Counted from the first letter of the stretch, positions 21,901 through 31,017 are shown. The stretch is DNA of 64,000 nt from Hyposmocoma kahamanoa (GCF_003589595.1 NW_020653750.1:3034167-3098166), one strand, 5' to 3'. Notes: generated by a model from the letters alone, not told the origin. A program made the numbers and translations.

Positions 21901-24842
21901 TTGATGGTGTGCATTAATGTCCCCCGGAATAACTAATTGCGCTACTATGCAGAATCTGATCAGACGTCTCACTCAGATATTGGAACAGCTTGGTTGTCTC
22001 CTGATCTCCACTGTGCGATCGGTAAACACAGCAGTACACTATTTGTGTATTTCCTGTATCTACCAGATGCCACAAAACAGAAAACTCGGTACCTCAAGGT
22101 TCTTGAGACGCTTGACACAGATGTCATCACGAACGTACACACAGACTCCGGCACAAGGTAGAAACCTGTGCTCCAGAGTATACCTGGGGTATCTGAGGTA
22201 CGCCGTGTCAGTCGGACAACTGATCTACGTCTCGGTGAGGAACAGCAGCTGCTGTTTATCGCTTTCAAGATGATTGAAATAAATAAAGGACTAATCTATC
22301 TTATTCTAGTATTTTTCTACTATATAAATAGTAATATTGTACTACTTGTAATCAACAAATACTTGAACATAATTATTCTATTTAGAATCGATTAATTGAA
22401 TGGAATACACGTGTTTACGCGTATTCCGTTCAAGCAATCGATCGAAAAACACTTAGTTGGCGCTTCTACGCTTCAGAACAAGGACGAAGGTAGTCTAGTT
22501 TATCCCACCAAAGATGCTATCCAAATATGCAGAGTAGCAGAGTTAGAAATCCGAGAAATCATGATCAAATCACAAAAATTTTACACGAGGCCGACATTAA
22601 TTAAACCTTAAGTTACTTTAGTAAGATTTTAGACATTTTGTCAGCAGTAACATTTTCAGATGTCTTGCCATGCACCAATTTGATCAATCACCGACGGAAA
22701 ACCATCTAGTAAATTTAATTAAGGCAGTTGCAAATTCATATATTGACGTGGGTTTTCATTATTTAAGTCAATCGATAAGATCTTCTATTACGAAAAGACA
22801 GTTATATAATAAGCTTATATTATTTCAAGGACAATAATTTTAATATTTGAAGTTGATTAAAAATTAAAGTTGAAATTATTAAGTAATCAACGTTTTTTAA
22901 CAATAATTTTTAATAAAGGACATAATTATGTTGTTTTGGTATTTTTCTGTATTAATATTTCTACTGTATTAATATTTCACGACTACTTGTAATCAACGAA
23001 TACTTGAATCGATTAATTGAATAGAATACATGTATTCTGTTCAGTCAGTCGATTTCGCGCGGACGGAGTTTTCCCATCACTAAATAGTTCTTGTGACGTC
23101 ATGGTGGATACATAAAATGTGACACACTCGGTTTTTCATACAAATTGCTGTACTTGCGGCGTCTATCTAGATATATGTCCGTGCTTTCACGGGTGACTTT
23201 CCCGCTACTTGGGCCCTCAACTTTCCACGGTCGACCAGCGGTGCAGAGTGCTTCGGATCCCGCTAGCCTCCAGAACCGAGTGCTCAGTGTGGCAGTACAA
23301 GCAGCTACAACTCGTCAAGCTGTTTCTTTTTTATTTGCCTGTCTGTACCTCTGTTCCTTTCTACTTTTCAAATTTTCTTAACTTTTTAATATACATAGAA
23401 GTAGATTTTTTTATATACTTAATTATATTGTTACAATGTTAGACATTGACAAATGCTTTAACAGGTTTCGACTACAACGACAACTTCGATAAGATATTAA
23501 GACTACAATGTACGTTTTGTTTTGTCTTAATATGACAAAATGTCCAATTTTAAATTTATTTTATTTACGAATTGTGTATTCAAAACTCTAATAAAATTGT
23601 GCAAACATGCAAATATAACCTTCATACTCTAACATCTAAGTCATTAAATACCTAATAACGTATTTTTTAACTAATAACAATGTTTTGTTAAAGAAGTTAT
23701 ATGATTATGAACAAAATAAAGAAGTTATATTATTATGATCTCATCTCGCAAGTAGCAAAAATAGCACCACGTACTCCGATCGCTTATAACCATTTCAGCC
23801 TACCTCTCAAAAGGTCAATAGATTAATGGACAATTAATAGAAGGCTTCTGAGCGCAGTAGCCCTCACTACAATTTAAAACAATCTTCTTATTTCGATCTC
23901 TTTCACCGCGCTGTATTGGCAAAGGCAATAAAATTCCATAAAGAATAAAATTAATTTCTTAGAATAAAAAGCTATTCATGTTTTCGCAGCAGGAAGCCGA
24001 TGAGATTTTTCTGTTGATTTTTTTTTATAATACCAAGTAACGGGACGATCAAGTCGTGCGCCTGATGATAAGCTGTCCAGAACTGTTACATTGTCACTCA
24101 GAGCATTAAATCGCAAAAATTTGAGCACTGCCACTGCGCCCGTCACCCTGCGACATAAGTTGACAAGTCCCATGTGCCTGTAATTTCAGTAGCACCCTTA
24201 TTACCCTTCAAAACCGGAACACAGTGAAACGTTGGCATTGACATGGCTGCTTGGAAATTGGTAAGGTGGCAGTACTTACCTGGACGAACTCGTTCGCAAG
24301 GAGCTCTACTGCTACTATAAAATGTATTTCAGACGTGAACGTGAAGAGATAGAGCGGCAGCGCGCAGCAGCGGCGTATCAAAAGTTGCACGCAGAAGGCA
24401 AAACCGAGCAGGCACGTGCCGACTTAGCGCGACTCGCCGTCATCCGCCAACAACGGGAAGAGGCCGCTAAGAAACGCGAGGCAGAAAAAAAATCTAAAGA
24501 GGAAGGTACTACAACAAAGAAAAGGTATCATAATACAAAATGTATTTATAAGTAAAAAAAAAAATAGAAAGGCCTTAGCTAAAGTAGGACTTCCTGTCAC
24601 TAAAGCGAATTTGTTACTGCAGTATCATGAATTGAAAATTTATTCAGTTTTACGTATAGAAGATCACCGCTGCCAGTAGTTTAATCTACAGTGCCATATA
24701 GCATCTGTAGGAGCTACGTGCATGTTGATCCCTGATTGTAATGTTATGACCAGTAAATATAATTACACTTTTATTTTCTCTATCAAGCCGTTCTAGATGC
24801 AAATGCATGTAACAAATGTTTGTTTTCTTTGTCCACAGGTAG
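6943..24842 (+). CDS. PDAP1: 28 kDa heat- and acid-stable phosphoprotein (PDGFA-associated protein 1)
   Basis: Six coding exons join in frame: 6943-6952, 7051-7141, 9843-9939, 10745-10872, 24333-24524 and 24839-24842. All introns are GT-AG. The total is 519 coding bases (173 residues) plus TAG at 24840-24842. The order matches the PDAP1/PP28 family: MPRG and [18 protein letters not shown] at the N terminus, then an acidic Ser/Glu/Asp stretch ([22 protein letters not shown]) suited to casein kinase II, then [14 protein letters not shown], then [12 protein letters not shown] and [20 protein letters not shown] in a basic, probably coiled-coil C-terminal half. Vertebrate members are small, highly charged phosphoproteins first described as PDGF-A-associated; their exact role is unsettled. 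The last exon adds one base to the final Arg codon and then the stop, so the short vertebrate tail after KR is absent. Intron 4 is about 13.5 kb of nested transposons. Confidence 0.94.
8774..9168. repeat. 197-bp tandem duplication in PDAP1 intron 2
   Basis: Unit 1 (8774-8970) and unit 2 (8971-9167) are head to tail and differ at only a handful of bases. Each contains GCAATTGCTAGGCTAGTTGA and ends near TTTGGCCCCACRCATTG. The high identity points to a recent duplication. Confidence 0.92.
9985..10660 (-). mobile_element. LINE 3' end fragment
   Basis: On the minus strand a frameshifted frame gives [25 protein letters not shown] second frame then gives [20 protein letters not shown] and a stop at 10325-10327. 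This is the usual C-terminal layout of insect non-LTR reverse transcriptases. The (TAAA)n-like tail lies at about 9990-10009. It sits inside PDAP1 intron 3, antisense to the gene, and is strongly truncated at its 5' end. Confidence 0.75.
10980..11700 (+). other. Intron 4 of PDAP1, unassigned stretch
   Basis: This is AT-rich intronic DNA with no protein match and no terminal repeats that I can see. A mildly purine-rich GGTGGGTGGGTAG patch occurs near 11360. Confidence 0.5.
11702..11764 (-). repeat. tRNA-like sequence, probable SINE head
   Basis: The minus strand reads GTGGCCTAGCGGTATAAGG (A-box-like), then GGTTCAAGTCTC (B-box-like) at tRNA spacing. It lacks a paired acceptor stem, so it is read as a SINE head or tRNA pseudogene and not as a working tRNA. 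Confidence 0.5.
11850..13172 (+). mobile_element. Tc1-like DNA transposon fossil
   Basis: A broken DD34E transposase is followed by AATACTTTTGGCCAAGGCTG at 13152-13171, which looks like a Tc1-type terminal inverted repeat ending at TA. I could not find the matching left terminal repeat, so the left end is truncated or heavily mutated; the 11850 start is approximate. It lies in PDAP1 intron 4, in the same orientation as the gene. Confidence 0.75.
11925..13070 (+). pseudogene. Broken Tc1 transposase (DD34E)
   Basis: The N-terminal helix-turn-helix region is open at 11925-12125 ([20 protein letters not shown]). A second piece runs from 12139 to 12354 and a stop follows. The first catalytic Asp is in WSDESTFE (12382-12384). 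After a damaged middle part, frames at 12616 and 12714 restore [16 protein letters not shown] and then [20 protein letters not shown]. The second catalytic Asp, normally in QQDNAPCH, is Tyr here (12777-12779). The catalytic Glu is at 12882-12884, 34 residues further on. Stops, shifts and the Asp-to-Tyr change make it inactive. Confidence 0.86.
13175..13440. other. CpG-rich alternating purine-pyrimidine block
   Basis: Dense words such as GCATGCGCGCGAATTGCGCG and GACACGCGCGCATGTGT stand out from AT-rich surroundings. No open frame makes sense. It may be part of an unrecognised element or of a Z-DNA-prone sequence. Confidence 0.45.
14069..14140 (-). repeat. tRNA-like sequence, probable SINE-type head
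   Basis: The minus strand has an A-box-like GTGACTTAGTTGGCATAGCG and a B-box GGTTCGAATTC about 50 bases on. Acceptor-stem pairing is absent. A repeat shared with 49860-50850 follows at 14180-14300. Confidence 0.55.
14180..14300. repeat. Dispersed repeat, empty site of the 49943-50779 element
   Basis: Sequence here (GTATTAATAATTATAACAAA, then CTAGTGGAG, then AAAATAATTGAATATCATGG) is matched by the two flanks of the element at 49943-50779. This copy lacks that insertion and keeps a single TA. Confidence 0.7.
14317..14536 (+). mobile_element. tRNA-derived SINE, family A, copy 1
   Basis: The tRNA-like head has an A box (GTGGCCAAACGG) and a B-box-like GGTTTGATTCCC. The body contains GGCACCCGCGACACAGGGTT and CCCTAGTGCGGGGCTGTG, with a short ATT tail. 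Copies 2 and 3 keep the better consensus GTGGCCGAACGG and GGTTCGATTCCC. Confidence 0.88.
14773..15330 (+). repeat. Dispersed repeat (TTAACCGACTTC), split by insertions
   Basis: It begins TTAACCGACTTCAAAAAAGG and matches the uninterrupted copy at 50887-51130. Compared with that copy it is split first by SINE A copy 2 (about 14811-15030) and again at about 15045-15155 by an AT-rich insert with (AAT)n at one end, probably a retroelement tail. It resumes at GTTTATGTTACGCGATTG and runs through GAACCGATTTTGATGATTTT. Confidence 0.75.
14811..15030 (+). mobile_element. tRNA-derived SINE, family A, copy 2
   Basis: It has clear RNA polymerase III boxes: GTGGCCGAACGG (A) and GGTTCGATTCCC (B). Its body is almost identical to copy 3 and it has a short ATTT tail. 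It sits inside the older TTAACCGACTTC repeat. Confidence 0.92.
16190..18017 (-). pseudogene. Broken Transib (RAG1-like) transposase
   Basis: Reading the minus strand, an N-terminal piece (18017-17757, with [11 protein letters not shown]) is followed by [20 protein letters not shown], then [20 protein letters not shown] near 17200, which parallels the RAG1 stretch before its ADES motif. Next come [20 protein letters not shown] (16986-16690) and finally the C terminus [33 protein letters not shown] (16534-16190). That last block parallels the RAG1 segment holding the catalytic Glu (ASEGNESGNKLFRRFRK). Many stops and shifts separate the pieces. The superfamily call is strengthened by the CACAGTG termini. 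Confidence 0.8.
18411..19655 (+). mobile_element. mariner transposon, near full length
   Basis: TA dinucleotides at 18411-18412 and 19654-19655 flank perfect 23-bp inverted repeats beginning GGGGTTAAAGTATGAAATTG. The body is 1241 bp and holds one transposase gene. It is inserted in the Transib element between its 5' terminal repeat and its gene, so it arrived later. Confidence 0.95.
18598..19578 (+). pseudogene. mariner transposase (DD34D), N-terminally damaged
   Basis: The expected start is ATG at 18598 ([20 protein letters not shown]). After GCCCGCAATATC the frame breaks. About a dozen residues that normally link the first and second DNA-binding helix motifs are missing, and the sequence resumes in another frame at [13 protein letters not shown]. 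From there 300 codons are uninterrupted to the stop at 19576-19578. Catalytic Asps are in [16 protein letters not shown] and [12 protein letters not shown]; the last two are 34 residues apart. WVPHDL replaces the usual WVPHEL. The catalytic half looks intact, but the N-terminal break should prevent function. Confidence 0.9.
19978..20200 (+). mobile_element. tRNA-derived SINE, family A, copy 3
   Basis: It has A box GTGGCCGAACGG, B box GGTTCGATTCCC and a long (ATT)n tail at 20178-20200. It starts about 30 bases beyond the right end of the Transib element. Confidence 0.93.
20420..22270 (-). mobile_element. Jockey/CR1-like LINE with endonuclease and thumb, internal deletion
   Basis: Reading leftward from 22270, the endonuclease region gives [18 protein letters not shown] and [18 protein letters not shown]. 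Near 21830-21640 it gives [10 protein letters not shown] and [19 protein letters not shown], the DHCLV part of the endonuclease core. The linker [10 protein letters not shown] lies near 21590. Most of the reverse transcriptase is deleted. It resumes at [20 protein letters not shown] (about 21030) and [13 protein letters not shown] (about 20800). A T-run at 20649-20671 interrupts the C-terminal end. All frames carry stops. It lies in PDAP1 intron 4, antisense. Confidence 0.82.
22386..23055. repeat. Two related palindromic blocks
   Basis: At 22386-22443 AATCGATTAATTGAATGGAA faces its approximate complement across a short loop. A second version occurs at 22997-23048 (ATTGAATAGAATAC facing GTATTCTGTTCA). 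Both are preceded by ACTACTTGTAATCAACRAAT. They could be the two ends of one degenerate element or two copies of a small foldback. Confidence 0.6.
23060..24017 (+). other. PDAP1 intron 4, unassigned stretch
   Basis: A slightly GC-richer patch at 23100-23340 is open in two frames but matches nothing I know. The rest is AT-rich without recognisable elements. Confidence 0.45.
24018..24315 (+). mobile_element. Dispersed element B, copy abutting PDAP1 exon 5
   Basis: It runs from a T-rich start and TACCAAGTAACGGGACG through CACTGCCACTGCGCCCGTCA to AAGGAGCTCTACTGCTAC. It ends 17 bases before the first base of exon 5. The sequence that should supply the branch point is therefore largely element-derived; only TATAAAATGTATTTCAG separates the two. 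Confidence 0.88.
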
Positions 24843-25130
24843 ATGAATGGTCCGACGACGATAGACTCCAAATACGTTCACCGTTCTCTATTTAATGTAC
24901 TCAAAAACCGTCTAGGCAGCTTTCCAAAATCAAAAAGGAAAAATAATCGGGTCTTGATTTTTGAGAATATTTATTCCTGAGCGATATTTTTTTAATTTTC
25001 ACTGATCGAAGCAAGAATATGTCCATATCAAGAAACCGGACCAGTCGGTGACGCCTGATTCGATAGCCTCTGACATTTGATTTGGCATTTTATTGCATGG
25101 ACTATTGAAATTTAATTTAATAAAATGCTC
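24843..25130 (+). other. Probable PDAP1 3' UTR
   Basis: This is sequence after the stop codon. AATAAA occurs at 25119-25124 within TTTAATTTAATAAAATGC and is the first good candidate polyadenylation signal. The transcript end is inferred. Confidence 0.45.
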
Positions 25131-27000
25131 TTAACGATCAACAAATACGACCACCATTGCCAATGGATAGTTACTTGTTCAAAGTCTTCTTTCCCATTGA
25201 CTTTAAAAATCAAGGCTTGAATTTCATCCATTTATCACCAAATGCGTAATAACAAATGCTGCCCAATTTGCCATCAAATATTTAAGTATCGGCGTTGACG
25301 TTATTACTTTATAAAATTTTCAACGAAAAGTCATCTAAAACCCACAACTTGATATATCCTGTTCATCTTTTGTGCGTAAACGTTCTAAGCACACATAACT
25401 AAACCTAATTTGTTTTCTGATGGGAAAAATAACGTAATAAACTGCCTATGCAACATTTTTTTAAATTAAAAAAAATATACACAATTAAAATTTTAATTTT
25501 TTTAAATCCTCTTTTAAGATATTAAAAAATTGCATCCATCTCTAATACTCTGCAAGTAATAATATGATACATAAAAATATATAAGCATGTGCGAGTGTTG
25601 ATCCAGGGATATAGATTTTATTGTATATTTACTTAGACAATTTAAATATACTTCGTTTCATTCCATTTTAAACAAAAAGTAAACGAAGAAGTCACTGATC
25701 TGACCATAGACGGTTTAGTGATGGTCAATTGTAATTCAAACTAAAAATCGATTAATTTAATTGTGTATCGATTTGTTTAATTGAGACATACTAGCAGTTT
25801 TCCTTACATGAATAGCAAAAATACATAACCTATAAAAACGTATTTGAAATTTCCGAAATCTTAATTTTAAATCCTCCTTCAAATCTTTACACTTAGATAC
25901 TCATTCGATTGCGATTGAACTTTTCGATTTACCAATCTATTACAAAAACTTTAATTGAATGAATGGAATGTTTTTTTCGTACAGCGCTATGCAACCACAT
26001 ACAAGTCATTGAAGTATAGATGAAAAATTATCTCACTTTAGAACTACCATTTTTCAAATACGATTTTACGATGCTATTCAAATGAATATTCTTCGAAAAA
26101 GTGATGACATATCAAGTCGAAAAGTTCGAAATATACGTGACAGTGTTATTTATTCGATTTATTGAGTGATTGCTTTTTTTTTTATACCTCTTGGTTGTAC
26201 TGTATTTACCTAATGATAGCCAGTGTGTGGAGGAACATTTCACCCCAAAATACAAGCTTTTGCTTAGTTTGGGATTCGGTAGTTAAAACATTTTATATAA
26301 GTAGCACATACATACAATCAGTGAAATAAGTTTTTTTTTATGTAACATACCCATTGTTTTTAATTTCGCTGTGTATATGAATAAAATAAATATTATTATT
26401 ATTGCTTTAGAATTTTAACCAAACAGGTTTGTTTACTTTTTGTTGAAAATGGATTGGAACAGACTATACAATGATTATGCGGGGTGTCTCCAAATATGTC
26501 TAAACGTTGGAATTGAAAGCATATAATCAATTTTTGAGACTTTGAACTATATAAAAATTAATGTTGTGTAGAGATATATTGTTCTAATGTACCTATTTTA
26601 AAATAATTATTTTCTATGGTTGACAAATTATTTAATTGTTATTCTCAAGGTTTTGCACTTATGTATTATACAATTTTGAAATATCTATCTGTTAATTTAT
26701 TTAGCATCATTTAGATTTTAACGATTACTGGTATAATGTGTTGCAATATTTATTGATAGGTATATTGATTATAAATATGTCCAAACCACCACAATAAACA
26801 AAAAAAATATGTATGAATTTGCTTAGGTTTAATTACCTAGATAGTTTCACTAGACAATTTTTATATGCGAATATGTATCTATATAATAAAAATTGAAAAT
26901 GCTGTCAATCTTTTTGTTTTATTTTATCCTATATCCTATAACTCATTGAAAATTAACATATAGAACGCGCGACACCCACCTCGGATTTATCAACTTGGTA
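25130..27000. other. AT-rich intergenic DNA, no gene recognised
   Basis: Only short open frames and simple AT runs are visible. An ATTATTATT tail-like run lies near 26390-26402 after AATAAAATAAAT, possibly the end of an old retroelement. Confidence 0.55.
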
Positions 27001-27260
27001 AAGTAAAGAAAAAGGGTAGCCAATGTGTCTTGTTTCCTCCGTTAGCGACGGACATCGCACTTGGGTTCATTTCATTTCGTTCGCATGACGACTCGTGAAG
27101 ACACGCAAAACGGCTCGACTTTAGCCAAACGGCGACGCGCGATTCCATATTCGCATAACGAAAATTTGTACCTAATAGTGGGAAAATGGAGATGAATATG
27201 CTATAGGCGAAAAACATGACGCTTCGTCTCTGCGCCGATGTGAATTGAGCCTTTGTGTCC

Positions 27261-27956
27261 ATACGCATTAGACGGCCAGGTCTAGCTATTGTTCTTAATT
27301 TTATAAATCGTCGCACCCATTTAACGTCCGTTAAATGTGTGCGGATTTTTAAATGAACTATAGCTAGACCTCAGTTGCAGTGGTCGCGGCCTGGCCGCCG
27401 CACAGTGGGCACAAATTGATAATTCTTGGACATAGGAATAACTTGTGGAGTATCGAGCTAATTTTTATATGATAGATAATAAGATTTCTAACATTTTTTA
27501 TTCTTGTATAATTTCTGTTAAAGGTGATAGTTTCGGAGAAAAAAAAATATTATTTTTCTTTAGTCGAAGCTCATGTATTTTGTTAAAAAAGTACATAAAA
27601 GAGTTAGCAATTTTGCCGCACCTTTACTTACAAAGCCGCAAGTACATGCCGACGGATTATTTTTTTCTACATAGAAAATGATTGGAACTGTACTGTTAGT
27701 AGTAACTCACGTACATTACATTTTCGTATATTTTGAGATAAAAAATAAAATGTATATTTCTCCATACAAAAAAAATATTATTTTTTTCTCCGACACTATC
27801 AACTTTAACAGAAATTATACAAGAATAAAAGTTGTGAGAAATGTTATTCTCTCATATAAAAAAAATTTGCTCGATACTCCACAAGTTATTCCTATGTCCA
27901 AAAATTACCACCCACTGTGCTCACTGTGCGCCGCGATCTGACCGTCTAATGCGTAT
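27261..27956. mobile_element. Older palindromic element carrying a Transib MITE
   Basis: A perfect 15-bp inverted repeat, ATACGCATTAGACGG at 27261-27275 and its complement at 27942-27956, frames the region. Inside the left part is a 92-bp imperfect palindrome (27279-27370, ends GGTCTAGCTAT and ATAGCTAGACC). The Transib-type element at 27401-27928 interrupts it. Confidence 0.55.
27396..27933. mobile_element. Non-autonomous Transib-type element (MITE)
   Basis: The body is 27401-27928 (528 bp). Termini are CACAGTG and its complement CACTGTG. They are flanked by a perfect 5-bp duplication CGCCG at 27396-27400 and 27929-27933, which fits the GC-rich 5-bp duplications known for Transib. Terminal inverted repeats extend about 160 bp with gaps and mismatches, including GGACATAGGAATAACTTGTG and GTATCGAGC. 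No transposase is encoded. It would have depended on a Transib transposase in trans. Confidence 0.88.
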
Positions 27957-28131
27957 GTACCCTTAAAATAATTCTTACTTGGTTTATCTACGTAAATGTC
28001 TAAACGCTCAGCATTATATATTTAACTTTTAAGTGCAGTATTTTATTTCTACTATGATACTCATCTACTTTTTTGTGTACTAGTTTGTTATATACTTCAC
28101 CAGTTTGTCATTGATAATCCTTAAAAAAACC

Positions 28132-28198
28132 CTTCAATACGAACCAGCGTCTGTAGCATTAACGTGGCTACCACTCTGCCAACTGAGCTAACAGATTT
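28132..28198 (-). repeat. tRNA-like sequence, probable SINE head
   Basis: The minus strand reads TTAGCTCAGTTGGCAGAGTG (A-box-like), then GTAGCCACGTTAATG, then GGTTCGTATTG (B-box-like). The middle block is shared with 61676-61750. Acceptor pairing is missing. Confidence 0.6.
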
Positions 28199-28930
28199 TA
28201 CGAATTTCTCGGCTTTTGTTACGGATGTGTGAATTGGGTTTAAACGGCTTTTCTGTCGTAGGTTAGCTGTATTTGTTCAATCTTTGTATCAATAATAACT
28301 TTTAAGTGTTACTCTTGGAAGAAGTTTAATGCAGCTCTCCGTTTTGACTAAATCCTATAGTTGCATGTTAAATCTGCCTTTCATTGAATGCTGCTGGCAT
28401 GTGCTGTCAATAATGTAGCGCCCATTATCTACCAAAGCGAAGCAATCTAAAATAACGCGCCGACAGCACATTCGCGATACGATCAAAAATAATCATCGGT
28501 GACAGCACCACTATGACGGCTGATCTGTTGCCCACGCGGCCTCTTTTTGTGAATAATCTCACGGTGATTTTCTAGTTGATGTCAGGGTTTTCCAATACGT
28601 TACAAATCACTAAAAAACAAGACCTAAATAGCACGCCACCTGCAGCAACTAAAAACATACACAGAAATAAAATGTTTCTCGTTAAATTTCTGCGAACTCG
28701 GATAATAAACAGATTTGTCTAAATTTGTGCACATCTATCGCCCGAAAGCAACTTTGACCATTTGATTTATTGCCCGGTTGAAATGCGAAACTTCGCACAT
28801 AAATCTGGGTGTAACTTGCTGTCAACAGTGCACAGTAAGTTTTATAACTTCACATTTAAACTCCGAAATGTTTTATTAAATCGATAGATTAAACCATTCC
28901 TAAGTACCTACCTAAATAGGAGCAACAATA

Positions 28931-29016
28931 CAATTCTGCCCTGGGAACGAAAAAAGGCACAACTGCTGTATAAAGTACGCATAGTTGTGCCTTGTTTCGT
29001 TACGAGGGCAGAATTG
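28931..29016. ncRNA. 86-nt precursor-like hairpin (candidate only)
   Basis: Arms of 33 bases pair with three mismatches: CAATTCTGCCCT and AACGAAA and AAGGCACAACT each face their exact complements, with about 20 loop bases (GCTGTATAAAGTACGCAT). Size and pairing resemble a microRNA precursor. I know no matching family. A tiny foldback transposon is an equal alternative. Confidence 0.4.
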
Positions 29017-29019
29017 ATG

Positions 29020-30270
29020 ATATAACTAATAAATATTACAAATGTAATCTTTTTTTCCTATATAACATTGAATAATTGAAAAATTTTGATTTTAACAAAA
29101 AATGGGAATTGTCCAATTCAGCCCCATCTGTGGGGTACTTTGATAACACCGCTTAGGGCATTTTGATGTGAGAATCAAAGTGCCATTCCTGGTTACCAGC
29201 ACTAGAATAATCAACTGTTAATAAAATATGATATATGCCTCAGCACTTGCTAGACCAAGACTTCTTTCGAGGACACCATTTGAAAACTGTTCTTTGTAAT
29301 GTAGTCTTGGAAGTAGAAATACAGGAGCAAGAGCTGACTTTAGCGCGAAATGTATCTAGTTCACCTCTTTCTACCTACATATCTGATATGAATTTGTGTT
29401 TGTCAATACCCTTTCATAATTGTCAAAGAAGAACTTTGTAACGGCAGTTTTGTTAAATGCAAAACTTCGTACTGTACAAAGGTCTTCTTCTGCTCAGCAG
29501 TGAATACTTGCACAACTGTGTACTTTGAAGTGTGCAAATGTCATTAATTTTAAATCACAGATTTAAACCTTTCAATGCGATACTGTTAATTAGAAACATT
29601 ATGTACCTATACTATATTTATTTTCGTATTTATTTGCTGCTTGTCGTAAAGATAGAGGGTTCGCAGCAACTACAGACATTGCCGATTTGATTTCATTAAT
29701 GACTTCATAATTAGTTTGGTTTTTGTACTCCACCGACCAGTTTAGAAAAAAAACATTTATTTAAAAAAAATTATATATTTGCCCCAAAGTCACATGCAAT
29801 TCTAGTTATTGAAAATACTAATTTACACTGTATTAAGACATCGATCCCGTACAGTGAACAAAACTGCAGTGGCACTGGTAATTCTGTCGCTTATTTTTTT
29901 AGTCAAAGGCCGTGAAAACACTTTGTGACCTGTAGAACGACAACGGTTAACTGGTGAACTGCATCATCACATGTCTGCTCGTATTACTCACAGATACAAA
30001 GGCACGTATCAGTGTTATCACAACTAACACTATGTCTGAAGGTATGAAGATAATGCATGTATGAATGTGCACCCTATATCAAACTGCCCCGCTTCCCCCT
30101 TACAGGTGAAATCTACATACATCCAAATATACCTATGAGTGGAAACCGACACTGCGTCGCATTTGCGCGTGTTAAATATTACTTTAGGTATTAAGTCCGT
30201 CCCACATTTTGCAATGTTTTGACCTTGACTAAATAAGGATGCTATGTTATCTTTGATTCCAATGGGATTT
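29020..30270. other. Intergenic DNA, no gene recognised
   Basis: A short plus-strand frame at 29235-29441 has no recognisable family or splice context. The remainder is AT-rich without terminal repeats that I could pair. Confidence 0.5.
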
Positions 30271-30273
30271 GAA

Positions 30274-30510
30274 TTTTATTATGATACCAAGACACGGGAC
30301 GAACAAGTCGTGCGCCCGATGGTAAGCTACGCGCCTATTCATTTCAGTTGCAGTGCCACTCGGGGCTTTAAATCGCAACATGACGCAAAATGACGGATAC
30401 TGCTACCTTGTCACCCTGAGATATAATTTGACAAGTCTCATGTACTTGTAATTTCACCAACACCCTTCAAAACTGGGACGAAAGATTGATTGTTACATCG
30501 GCTATGACGA
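30274..30510 (+). mobile_element. Dispersed element B, 3'-truncated copy
   Basis: It begins TTTTATTATGATACCAAG, has GGGACGAACAAGTCGTGCGC and CACCCTGAGATATAA, and loses similarity after CCTTCAAAACTGGGACG. Confidence 0.85.
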
Positions 30511-30949
30511 TAATGACACACCTATACGTGCTTTTAATTTTATTTTATGATACGAGTTTTCAAGTAAAAATATTTTTTCACTCTCAGTTTAATATAAACA
30601 ACCCAACGGTGTAGGTACATATGCGGTATTCACTTACATATGTAGTACATACTTGAGAGCACGATACCGAAGGTTCATATTTCACGCGTCATTATCCCCC
30701 GAACAGTTAAGTAATATACCTACCCGTTCTAACCTACATTTTCGAAATGTCTTCCTCTAAAATTTAGATCAGGGGTTCCCAAACTTGTTTAGTCTACTGC
30801 CCACTTTGAGAATAAATTATGTTTTAGCGCCCCCATTTTTTCACCTACTTAAAAACCACTATAACTTCAAAAAAATTAAATTAATTATTGTGAGCTATAT
30901 TAGCGGAGATTAAACATTCATTCTAAACGAGACTTTTACTATAACTCGC

Positions 30950-31017
30950 AAGAGTTAACTTGAGACCTAAGCGCAGTAGGTAGTACACAACGGCGCTCAG
31001 GTCTCAAGTTAACTCTT
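30950..31017. repeat. 25-bp inverted repeat inside the hAT element
   Basis: AAGAGTTAACTTGAGACCTA(AGCGC) at 30950-30974 faces its complement at 30993-31017, 24 of 25 matching, across an 18-base loop. It may be a hairpin or a foldback insertion. Confidence 0.85.
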
